Shown in pieces: positions 1 to 5,515 of a DNA stretch of 5,626 bases; within the stretch, counting starts at the first letter, position 1, and the number at the start of each line of letters is the position of its first letter. The position numbers and the translations under genes were made by a program. The notes under the pieces are model-generated. The model was not told where the DNA came from, did not search any database, and worked only from the letters and a program-made list of their open reading frames with translations. This DNA comes from Spirochaetaceae bacterium (GTDB lineage Bacteria > Spirochaetota > Spirochaetia > Treponematales > Breznakiellaceae): NCBI GenBank assembly GCA_031257135.1, contig JAIRPH010000237.1, positions 1-5,626 on the forward strand, in the 5' to 3' direction.

Positions 1-51
1 TATAGTATTGCTATGGCATTGGGGGCATTTGAGTTCTATGGTGATTTGCAT
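1..51 (-). CDS. Transposase N-terminus, IS1 InsA-like zinc ribbon (partial, runs off window)
   Basis: A minus-strand reading frame starts at ATG 51-49 and stays open to the window edge, giving MQITIELKCPQCHSNTI. The CPQC pair followed by a short polar stretch is how the zinc-ribbon N-terminus of IS1-family transposases (InsA) begins: a short strand, Cys-Pro-x-Cys, then a second Cys pair further on, here outside the window. That domain binds the IS ends. The start codon overlaps the stop of an 11-codon mini-ORF as TAATG, suggesting coupled initiation; no good Shine-Dalgarno lies directly before it. The start is 65 nt inside the putative element end, close to where insA starts in IS1. With only 17 residues, another zinc-ribbon transposase family (for example IS1595) cannot be excluded. 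Confidence 0.55.
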   Translation of the reverse strand, partial: MQITIELKCPQCHSNTI

Positions 52-115
52 TATTCCATAGTATCGCTTTTGTCCCCCTTTGTCATGCTCCGCCTATCAT
101 ACTTTGTAGATCACC
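1..115 (-). mobile_element. End of an IS1-like insertion sequence (partial)
   Basis: Reading the minus strand from 115, the sequence begins GGTGATCTACAAAGTATGAT. The E. coli IS1 left end also begins GGTGAT and carries a TATGAT -10 box shortly inside, followed by insA. Here TATGAT is at 101-96 and the transposase-like ATG at 51, so the order and spacing match. Between them lie two tiny overlapping ORFs (100-83 and 86-51). The other end and the target duplication are outside the window, so the boundary at 115 rests on resemblance alone. The adjacent hydrolase reading frame ends exactly at the TGA contained in this end. Confidence 0.5.
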
Positions 116-932
116 TCCAAGTATTTATATCGCAATAAAACATATTACCGTTTATAATACGGTCTTTGTATCTTTCGTATATTTTTTCCATCTTATTCAT
201 ATCAGATAAAAATATATAGGGATATTGCGCGCTATTAATTCCTGTACCGTGATTTTGACTGTTTATTCGGTAAAATTGTATATTGCTATAATTTTTAACA
301 TAATTATATTGTTCAAGGTCATTTTCGCATCGGACTGGAAATATATATACTATTTGCGAGTCGCTATTTTTTAATATATTACGCAAATCATAATATTTTG
401 ACTTATGTATATCGTCTTTATATTTTCTTAAAAGAGGATTTCTATCAACAAATGACCATAAATAATACTGTCCGGACACCGTTACAATTCTATACGCGTT
501 TAATAGAATACCTAATAAAACCGCAGTATATCCTCCGGCGGAACTTCCGACTGTGATTATTTTATATTTTTTAGTTTCAGTTTTTATATATTCAACCAAA
601 GCGTCTATGCAATGTAACTCTTTGTTAATTCCACTAACATACCACTGTTTATAAATGTCCCGTATAAATATAAGTTTTGAGAAGTTTTTTTCTATATTTT
701 TACTATGCGCTATATGTTCCCATTCATATCTATCATTTTTCCGTATTTTTTCTGTATACTCTTCTTTGGTATTGGGGAAATATAAACCATTACCGGAACA
801 AAATATCAGACATTTGTCTGATTTTGCGTGTGTATCTATAATTTTTATATTTCCCTTTTGGTAATCTTCTGACAACAAGGTATTGTCAAAAGTTAGCGAA
901 AAAGGTTGATTGTTATCATGTTCTATCGTCAT
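111..932 (-). CDS. Putative serine alpha/beta-hydrolase, polysaccharide-locus type
   Basis: A 273-residue protein of unknown substrate. The nucleophile elbow is ITVGSSAGGY at 126-135, giving the GxSxGG signature with Ser131 as likely nucleophile. A candidate catalytic His is His228 in QNHGTG, and the acid could be Glu203 or Asp205 in RCENDLEQ. The segment FIRDIYKQWYVSGIN (89-103) followed by the elbow recalls uncharacterised hydrolase-like proteins that I associate with capsule or surface-polysaccharide clusters; this is from memory. There is no signal peptide or membrane helix, so it is probably cytoplasmic. The ATG at 932 has a GGGGG ribosome site five bases upstream and overlaps the stop of a 72-codon upstream frame as ATGA. 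The gene is far more AT-rich than dapL and lies next to an IS, which points to transfer. Its TGA stop lies in the putative IS end, so the last residues may be truncated. The fold is fairly sure; the function is not. Confidence 0.75.
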   Translation of the reverse strand: MTIEHDNNQPFSLTFDNTLLSEDYQKGNIKIIDTHAKSDKCLIFCSGNGLYFPNTKEEYTEKIRKNDRYEWEHIAHSKNIEKNFSKLIFIRDIYKQWYVSGINKELHCIDALVEYIKTETKKYKIITVGSSAGGYTAVLLGILLNAYRIVTVSGQYYLWSFVDRNPLLRKYKDDIHKSKYYDLRNILKNSDSQIVYIFPVRCENDLEQYNYVKNYSNIQFYRINSQNHGTGINSAQYPYIFLSDMNKMEKIYERYKDRIINGNMFYCDINTWR

Positions 933-1153
933 AACCGCCCCCAGTTACAGGGGTCAGGTTCCCGCCTTTCTGAAGAATGTTTTTGAGAGAAAATGATAAG
1001 AGAAAAGCGTGAATTTAACGGATTAGGTACTTGACAAAGATAATGATATGCGGCAAAATTTTCGTGTTTCGTATAAGGGTCAAAGTCTGCCCTAATGTCA
1101 ACACTGAAGGTGAAAAAGTTTTCTAAAAACATTTTGCAATGTCCCATAGAATT
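929..1153 (-). other. Leader region of the hydrolase gene with a doubtful 72-codon ORF
   Basis: Together with the terminator and promoter listed separately, this accounts for the 336-bp gap between dapL and the hydrolase gene. A frame from ATG 1147 to TGA 929 encodes 72 residues (begins MGHCKMFLENFFTF, ends EPDPCNWGRL) and overlaps the hydrolase start by four bases. It has no recognisable domain, no hydrophobic helix and no ribosome site, because its ATG falls at about the transcription start expected from the promoter. It may be a leaderless leader peptide, a remnant of a broken gene or part of a dispersed intergenic repeat; the last two are more likely than a functional protein. No tRNA, riboswitch or other known RNA was recognised. 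Confidence 0.3.
933..960 (-). promoter_or_regulatory. Imperfect hairpin covering the hydrolase ribosome binding site
   Basis: On the minus strand AACC (960-957) can pair with GGTT (936-933), and CCCC (953-950) with GGGG (942-939), around the 7-nt loop TGTAACT. TGA on one side and GC on the other form an internal loop. The GGGG arm is the Shine-Dalgarno-like run, and the stem ends directly before the ATG at 932. If formed in the mRNA it would hide the ribosome site, so translation would need unfolding, for instance by ribosomes reading the upstream 72-codon frame. The pairing is seen in the sequence; the regulatory role is inferred. Confidence 0.35.
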
Positions 1154-1183
1154 ATTATATAAAAAGCCTCAGAATTTCGTCAA
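1154..1183 (-). promoter_or_regulatory. Sigma-70-type promoter for the hydrolase gene
   Basis: TTGACG (1183-1178) and a perfect TATAAT (1159-1154) are separated by 18 bases on the minus strand, five of six and six of six matches to the housekeeping consensus. Transcription should start near 1147, leaving about 215 nt before the hydrolase ATG at 932. It lies downstream of the dapL terminator-like hairpin, so the hydrolase gene has its own promoter. The region is AT-rich, which raises chance matches, but both boxes with acceptable spacing make this the best promoter in the window. Confidence 0.65.
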
Positions 1184-1236
1184 GAGTCTTATACGTTTTT
1201 TCTCAAAAAAATTGTTTACCCTATTGCTGTTGTAGA

Positions 1237-1264
1237 GAACCGCCGACGCTATTGCCGGCGGTTC
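1237..1264 (-). terminator. Terminator-like hairpin after dapL
   Basis: GAACCGCCG and CGGCGGTTC form a perfect 9-bp GC-rich stem with a 10-nt loop, starting 4 nt after the dapL stop codon. An A-T pair extends it on each side. No U-run follows immediately on the minus strand (it reads TCTACAACAG); a run of seven T comes only about 26 nt later (1211-1205). It is therefore not a textbook intrinsic terminator and may instead act as an mRNA-stabilising 3' hairpin or terminate weakly. Its position between a stop codon and a new promoter fits the end of a transcription unit. Confidence 0.55.
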
Positions 1265-1268
1265 TTTG

Positions 1269-2474
1269 CTAGGGCTGTAGTTTTTCAAGCCGTTTGCAGG
1301 CTGTTTCTACGTCGGAGCGGTGACCAAATGCCGAAAACCGTATGAACGATTGCCCCGCAGGTCCAAAGCCTGAACCGGGGGTCGTCACGACCCAGCACTG
1401 TTCGAGAATTTCCGCAAAAACCTCCCAACTGTCTCTACCGGGAAATTTCGCCCAGATATAGGGCGAGTTGTCTCCGCCGACGCAGGAAATCCCCAGCTTC
1501 CGTAATGCGGTCCGAATCAGTTTCGCGTTTCCCAAGTAAAAATCAGACAGCTCCCGAATCTCTCTGAGTCCTTCAGGCTCCAGCGCCGCAAGCCCGCCGG
1601 CTTGAGAAATGTTTGACGCGCCGTTAAAAATCGTTCCGCATACCCGAGCCCAATCCGCGTTGACGCTTTCTCCTCCGGCGTACCTGAGTTCCTTCGGAAC
1701 AACGGTCCAGCCGAGACGCACTCCGGTAAAACCCGCGGGCTTGGAAAACGAATTCACTTCAACCGCGCAGGCTCGCGCTCCGTCTATCTCGAAAATGCTC
1801 TTCGGCAGTTGAGGGTCTCGGATATACTCGCTGTATGCCGCATCAAAGATAATCAGCGAACCCGCGGCGAGCGCGGCTTTAACCAAAGCGGTAAGCTGTT
1901 CCCGGTCCGCCACCGCGCCGGTAGGATTATTAGGGGAACAAAAATAGATAAGCCCCTGCGACGGAAGCCTCGTCAGATCGGGAAAATAATCGTTTTCCGC
2001 GGTGCAGGGAAGATAGGTAATCCCCTGATAGCCCGTTCCATTCCATGGTCCAGCCGCGCCGATAAGCACCGACCCGTCCACGTATACCGGATACGACGGG
2101 TCCTGAACCGCCGCGGGCGTTCCTGAGCCGAACAAAAGCTGAAGCCGTCCTATATCGCATTTTGCGCCGTCGGAAATGAAAATCTCCTCAGGGGCGAACT
2201 GCTTTTTATAAAATACTTCGGAAATCCGCTCCCGCAGGGACAATAAGCCCTCGTCGCTATAGCCGCTGTAGCCCTCGGCGGTACCGAGTTTCCGCGCCCC
2301 TTCCGTAAGTCCCCGGTCAATATGGGGCAGAATCGGTTCCGTCGTGTTTCCCACCCCGAGGCTTATAATCTCCGCTTCGGGGTGAGCCGCCGCAAACTCC
2401 CGGCGTCGCTTCGCAATTTCCGGGAATAAATACCCTGCTTTGATGTTGCTGATACAGGGATTTCGGATTATCAT
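1269..2474 (-). CDS. dapL: LL-diaminopimelate aminotransferase
   Basis: A PLP enzyme that converts tetrahydrodipicolinate directly to LL-diaminopimelate with glutamate as amino donor, replacing DapD/DapC/DapE in the lysine and peptidoglycan pathway; cytoplasmic dimer. It has 401 residues, near the usual 390-410. Class I/II aminotransferase landmarks are in order: substrate-end ISLGVGNTTEPI (36-48), GYSDEGL (71-77), SDGAKCDIGRLQ (101-112), SPNNPTG (180-186), Asp211 and Tyr214 in FDAAYSEYI, SFSKPAGFTGVRLGW with PLP lysine Lys245, NGASNISQ (284-291), VVTTPGSGFGPAG (362-374) and Arg379 in FIRFSAFG for the carboxylate. GAKCDI and the TTPGSGFGP block separate DapL from aspartate aminotransferases. 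Proline after the lysine resembles, from memory, chlamydial DapL. ATG 2474 has an AGGAG site six bases upstream. It follows the importer genes after 98 nt. Confidence 0.93.
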   Translation of the reverse strand: MIIRNPCISNIKAGYLFPEIAKRRREFAAAHPEAEIISLGVGNTTEPILPHIDRGLTEGARKLGTAEGYSGYSDEGLLSLRERISEVFYKKQFAPEEIFISDGAKCDIGRLQLLFGSGTPAAVQDPSYPVYVDGSVLIGAAGPWNGTGYQGITYLPCTAENDYFPDLTRLPSQGLIYFCSPNNPTGAVADREQLTALVKAALAAGSLIIFDAAYSEYIRDPQLPKSIFEIDGARACAVEVNSFSKPAGFTGVRLGWTVVPKELRYAGGESVNADWARVCGTIFNGASNISQAGGLAALEPEGLREIRELSDFYLGNAKLIRTALRKLGISCVGGDNSPYIWAKFPGRDSWEVFAEILEQCWVVTTPGSGFGPAGQSFIRFSAFGHRSDVETACKRLEKLQP

Positions 2475-2503
2475 AGTTGTCTCCTGCGTTCAGTGTACTA
2501 AAG

Positions 2504-2532
2504 TATCTATCCTATGGGAAGCGGAAGCGCAA
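2504..2532 (-). promoter_or_regulatory. Possible promoter for dapL
   Basis: TTGCGC (2532-2527) and TAGATA (2509-2504) are 17 bases apart on the minus strand, the ideal spacing but only moderate matches. Transcription would start near 2497, giving a short leader that contains the AGGAG ribosome site at 2485-2481. The rest of the 98-bp gap shows no lysine riboswitch, T-box or terminator for the importer, so dapL may also be read through from upstream. Confidence 0.3.
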
Positions 2533-2572
2533 CTCAGAAGCTATAGAGATAATTTACGCTAAAAGGCTTTTT

Positions 2573-3355
2573 TTATCTTAGAGAAGAAACCGGAAACGAT
2601 ACAGCCTTAAACCGAGAATCCCCGGGATGCGGGGAAATCTTCAAAGGAATATCGAAAACCTGATCGAGGAGCGGTTCCTGCAAAACCTCGGCGGGACTGC
2701 CGAACGCGGCAACCTTTCCGCCGTGTATCAGAATAATCCGGTCCGCATAGAGACTCGCCAAGTTGAGATCGTGCATACTGACCAGCGCGGTCCGGCCGGA
2801 TTTCGTTATTGCCCGGACAAGATTCATCGCCATATACTGATATTTAGGATCAAGATTATTCGCCGGTTCATCCAGCAAAAGCAGGTCCGCCTCTTGCGCC
2901 ATTGCCCGGGCGATAAGCGTCCGCTGAAACTCGCCGCCGGACAGCTCGGTCACAGGACGCTGTTCATATCCGCCAAGCCCGGCCGCCTCAATCGCCTGCG
3001 CCGTCGCCCGCCGGTCCGCAGGAGACTCCGGTCCGAATATCCGCCGATGCGGAAAACGCCCCTGAGCTACTAATTCCTCCACCGTAAAGGGCCAGTCCGA
3101 AGACGCGCTCTGAAAAAGAATCCCGATCCGTTCAGCCCGTTCCCGCCGGCTCATGCGCCCGAGGTCGTTGCCGTTCAGCAATACCCGCCCTCCAAGAGGC
3201 GGCAGTAGCCCTCCAATAGTCTTTAGAAGCGTGGTCTTTCCTCCTCCGTTCGGTCCGGCTAAGGCGGCGAGTTCCCCCGGCTTGAGCGTAAGGCTGAGGT
3301 CTTCTAAAATAACTCTTTTTTTAAAACCTATGCTGAGATGCTCCAGTTCCAGCAT
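2573..3355 (-). CDS. ABC importer ATPase, FecE/BtuD/FhuC family
   Basis: The 260-residue cytoplasmic ATPase that powers the importer encoded just upstream; two copies dock on two permease subunits. All nucleotide-binding motifs are present: Walker A GPNGGGKTT (34-42), Q-loop Gln82, signature LSGGE (138-142), Walker B LLLLDEP (158-164) with Glu163 as catalytic base, D-loop NNLD (166-169) and switch His195 in SMHDLN. Length and layout match vitamin B12, siderophore and haem importer ATPases. The KYQ following the D-loop is also usual in this family. ATG 3355 follows GGAGG by five bases, 11 nt after the permease stop, so it belongs to the same operon. The ligand cannot be told from this subunit. 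The gene is complete with no unusual residues. Confidence 0.93.
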   Translation of the reverse strand: MLELEHLSIGFKKRVILEDLSLTLKPGELAALAGPNGGGKTTLLKTIGGLLPPLGGRVLLNGNDLGRMSRRERAERIGILFQSASSDWPFTVEELVAQGRFPHRRIFGPESPADRRATAQAIEAAGLGGYEQRPVTELSGGEFQRTLIARAMAQEADLLLLDEPANNLDPKYQYMAMNLVRAITKSGRTALVSMHDLNLASLYADRIILIHGGKVAAFGSPAEVLQEPLLDQVFDIPLKISPHPGDSRFKAVSFPVSSLR

Positions 3356-3366
3356 CGTTTCCTCCG

Positions 3367-4377
3367 CTACAGCCGCCCTACCCGGCGTCCATGACGGGCA
3401 AGCAGATAGATGAAAAACGGCGCGCCTCCCAAAGAAGTAATGATGCCGATTGGAAGTTCAAGATTGTCCGCCGCGGTTCGGGCGATGATGTCCGCCAGAA
3501 TCATCAAAAGCGCGCCGAACAATGCCGAAGCCGGCAGTAGCCGTCTGTGAGCGGGACCGATGATCATCCGTACCGCGTGAGGCGCGATAAGTCCCACAAA
3601 GCCGATAATCCCAGCCGCGGCAACCGCGGCCGCCGCGGCTAAAGACGCGCCGGAAGCAATAAAAAGCCGGGTTTTCCGGACGCTGATGCCGAGACTTTCA
3701 GCCACATCCTCCCCTTGGAGAAGCAAATCCAGCGGACGATGAGCGAGAAATACCATAAAACACCCCAAAACCATAACCGGTAAAACCGCAGGTAACGTGT
3801 TCCAAGACACGCCGTTCAGACTGCCTAACAGCCAGTAATATACCTGATGTAAAGCCCGATCTTTCAGCACCAAGATCAGCGACAGCAGAGCGGAAAAAAG
3901 CGAGCTGAGACTGACTCCCGCAAGGAGAAGCGCGGCGGCCGGCGCGGGATTGCCGACGGTTCGGGATATGGCGAACGCGAGGAATACCGCGGCGAGACTG
4001 CCTCCGAAAGCGCAGAGGGATACCGCAGATACCGGACCAGAAAGAGTCAGCCCCAGAGCGATTGCCAAAGCCGCCCCCAAAGCCGCCCCGGAAGACGCGC
4101 CGATGATATACGGATCAGCCAGTGAGTTTCTGAAAATTCCCTGAAAAGCCGCGCCGGATATTCCCAAAGCCGCGCCGACCGCAAGGGCTAAAATAGTCCG
4201 GGGCAGGCGTATTTCAAAGAGTATCAGCCCGTTGGTTCCATCGCCTCCGCCGGCGAAAATGTCCCGCAGGTCTTTCAGGGTAAAAGAAACAGACCCGCTC
4301 AACAATCCGGCGATGCAGGCAGGAATAAGGACGAGAATCAGGATGATGCTGAGGGGAATCTTCTTCTGGGGAATCAC
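3367..4377 (-). CDS. ABC importer permease, FecCD/BtuC family
   Basis: Inner-membrane channel subunit of a cobalamin/siderophore/haem-type importer, hydrophobic throughout and compatible with about ten helices. FecCD hallmarks (numbered from the upstream GTG at 4389): RLPRTILALAVGAALGISG (61-79), FRNSLADPYIIGASSGAALG (86-105), the cytoplasmic coupling region LLLQGEDVAESLG (222-234), GFVGLIAPHAVRMIIG (263-278), LLPASALFGALLMILADIIAR (core 284-304), ELPIGIITSLGGAPFF (311-326). I prefer GTG 4377: it overlaps the binding-protein stop as GTGA, typical of coupled genes, and gives 336 residues. The SD-like GGGGAGG lies only three bases before it, which is short. GTG 4389 would add four residues and overlap by 16 bases. 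The family is certain; the ligand is not. Confidence 0.93.
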   Translation of the reverse strand: MIPQKKIPLSIILILVLIPACIAGLLSGSVSFTLKDLRDIFAGGGDGTNGLILFEIRLPRTILALAVGAALGISGAAFQGIFRNSLADPYIIGASSGAALGAALAIALGLTLSGPVSAVSLCAFGGSLAAVFLAFAISRTVGNPAPAAALLLAGVSLSSLFSALLSLILVLKDRALHQVYYWLLGSLNGVSWNTLPAVLPVMVLGCFMVFLAHRPLDLLLQGEDVAESLGISVRKTRLFIASGASLAAAAAVAAAGIIGFVGLIAPHAVRMIIGPAHRRLLPASALFGALLMILADIIARTAADNLELPIGIITSLGGAPFFIYLLARHGRRVGRL

Positions 4378-5273
4378 AAGCCTCCCCACAGTATATCCGC
4401 AATGGACAGCACCGCATCCGCAAGCCGCGGTCCGTACCGGTAAAGCCGGTCCGCGCTGACCAGCGCAATGCAGTTATTTCTCACCGCGGGAATTCTCGAC
4501 CAGCCCGGACGCCTCGAAAGGGCTTTAGGCTCAATGACTTTCCCATGATCATCTCCCGCGATGATCCATGCGGGACTTCTAAGCAGGACCTGCTCGGTGT
4601 TTATGGCGGGCCACTGTTCTTTCAGGTCTGCGAACACATTCAGCCCTCCTGCAAGGTATATGGCTTCGCTGATAAAGGTATTGCCTCCGGCGGTTATGAG
4701 GGGTTCATCCGAAAGTTCCCAAAAGACCCCGGGGCGTTCCCGATTGCCCCGCCGCGCTTCGGCCCGGCGGATTTTTTCCTTCATTCCGGCTATTACTTCG
4801 CCGGATTTTTGCGATTTCCCAGTCAGCTTGCCTATTTGCTCGATAGTTTGATAGACTTCCGTAAAATTTTGCGGTTCTACCGCAAAGATCGGTATGGAAA
4901 GCCGTTCCAGCAGGGGAATAAGCCGTTCATGCATAAAGCTGGATAGGATAACCAAATCGGGCTGGAGCCGGACAATGCTTTCTATGTTGACGGTAGCCCC
5001 TGAAAATCCGCCTACTTTACTGCGGGATTGGGCTTCCGGCGGGTAGTTGCAATACTGAGTAACGCCCGCAACCTGATCCCCTGCGGATACGGCAAAGAGG
5101 ATTTCGGTTATTCCCGGGCTTAAACTCACGATCCTCCGAGGCGGTTCCGCAAGGGTAAGCGTTCTTCCAAGGACGTCTTGGACAGTCAGCGGAAATCCTG
5201 TCCGATCCTGTCCGGGAAGCTCAAAAGTTAGTATAAAAAGCGCAATCCACAAGAAACACTTTCGTATATTCAC
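4374..5273 (-). CDS. Periplasmic substrate-binding protein, BtuF-like (cobalamin or siderophore)
   Basis: A 299-residue ligand receptor for the importer. It starts with a signal peptide: basic MNIRK, hydrophobic FLWIALFILTF (7-17), then ELPGQD; there is no lipobox cysteine, so it should be a free exported protein. The rest is the two-lobed class III fold (PF01497 type): RIVSLSPGITEILFA (47-61), CNYPPEAQ (75-82), NIESIVRLQPDLVI (96-109), a long linking helix at about 137-175, NTFISEAIYLAGGLNVF (198-214), WPAINTEQVLLRSPAWII (221-238) and YGPRLADAV (280-288). CNYPPEAQ and the WP-x-x-x-x-EQVL stretch resemble E. coli BtuF (YSDYPPQAQ, WPQVSREQVL), so cobalamin is a plausible ligand, though iron-siderophore proteins are close relatives. 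The GTG start is chosen because it gives the complete signal peptide; its ribosome site is poor (AGGGA two bases away). It is first in the operon. Confidence 0.88.
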   Translation of the reverse strand: MNIRKCFLWIALFILTFELPGQDRTGFPLTVQDVLGRTLTLAEPPRRIVSLSPGITEILFAVSAGDQVAGVTQYCNYPPEAQSRSKVGGFSGATVNIESIVRLQPDLVILSSFMHERLIPLLERLSIPIFAVEPQNFTEVYQTIEQIGKLTGKSQKSGEVIAGMKEKIRRAEARRGNRERPGVFWELSDEPLITAGGNTFISEAIYLAGGLNVFADLKEQWPAINTEQVLLRSPAWIIAGDDHGKVIEPKALSRRPGWSRIPAVRNNCIALVSADRLYRYGPRLADAVLSIADILWGGL

Positions 5274-5279
5274 TTCCCT

Positions 5280-5308
5280 AGTATATCGAGAAAAAAGAGA
5301 AAAGGGAA
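5280..5308 (-). promoter_or_regulatory. Possible promoter close to the importer start codon
   Basis: TATACT (5285-5280) is a good -10 box on the minus strand. The hexamer 17 bases upstream, TTCCCT (5308-5303), is a poor -35. Transcription would begin about at the GTG at 5273, giving a leaderless or nearly leaderless mRNA, which would agree with the weak ribosome site. A pyrimidine-rich tract (5309-5288) fills the spacer. It may be chance. Confidence 0.25.
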
Positions 5309-5350
5309 GCGCGTCTTATCCTTCGGGTTTTGATTTCTTTCAGATAAATC

Positions 5351-5508
5351 TCCCGTAGCCCGCTGTGCTGGCTGGGCTTCGGCGTCAGACTCGCTTACTG
5401 GGCGTTTCCCGCGGGGCTATCGCGCAGAGCCTGCGCCGCAAGATATGCGCCCGGCGCAAGAAGCGGGGGCGCACGGCGCGAGCCGCGCCGCTTAGGGCGG
5501 CGTCTGAC
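5351..5508. other. GC-rich structured intergenic element (repeat or RNA candidate)
   Basis: Most of the 242-bp gap between the upstream partial gene and the importer is very GC-rich and packed with inverted repeats. An outer pair GTCAGAC (5384-5390) and GTCTGAC (5502-5508) encloses three successive hairpins: 5422-5436 (6 bp, loop AGC), 5446-5473 (7 bp, 14-nt loop) and 5474-5490 (7 bp, loop AGC), the last two directly abutting. An 8-base palindrome is at 5408-5415, and a further 5-bp stem pairs 5357-5361 with 5374-5378. It may be a dispersed palindromic repeat, a structured leader for the importer mRNA or a terminator region for the gene upstream. No known RNA family was recognised. An arginine-rich plus-strand frame crossing it appears to be a by-product of composition. 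Confidence 0.4.
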
Positions 5509-5515
5509 CGGCGGT

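Noticed and set aside
96..120. TTGGAG / TATGAT as the promoter of the insertion sequence
   Set aside because: The two boxes are only 13 bases apart, too close for a sigma-70 promoter; only the TATGAT resemblance to IS1 was kept.
655..864. Plus-strand 69-codon hydrophobic ORF
   Set aside because: It is wholly antisense to the hydrolase gene; the hydrophobicity comes from the AT-rich complement.
1196..1211. Perfect A/T inverted repeat TTTTTT-CTC-AAAAAA
   Set aside because: Only A-T pairs in an AT-rich stretch, too weak as an RNA hairpin; its T-run might assist termination after dapL but is too far from the GC stem to be sure.
2558..2576. Plus-strand terminator GCTAAAAGGC followed by a T-run
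   Set aside because: The stem would be only two pairs and a wobble, and no plus-strand gene ends there.
2627..3073. Plus-strand 148-codon ORF
   Set aside because: Antisense to the well-conserved ATPase gene, basic and without domain features; a shadow frame.
4545..4946. Plus-strand 133-codon ORF
   Set aside because: Antisense to the binding-protein gene, which has clear family motifs over the same bases.
5340..5515. Cobalamin riboswitch upstream of the importer
   Set aside because: On the minus strand GGGAAAC and GAGTCTGAC faintly recall parts of the cobalamin riboswitch, but the B12 box (AGCCAGGAGACC-type) and the GCCACTG core segment are missing.
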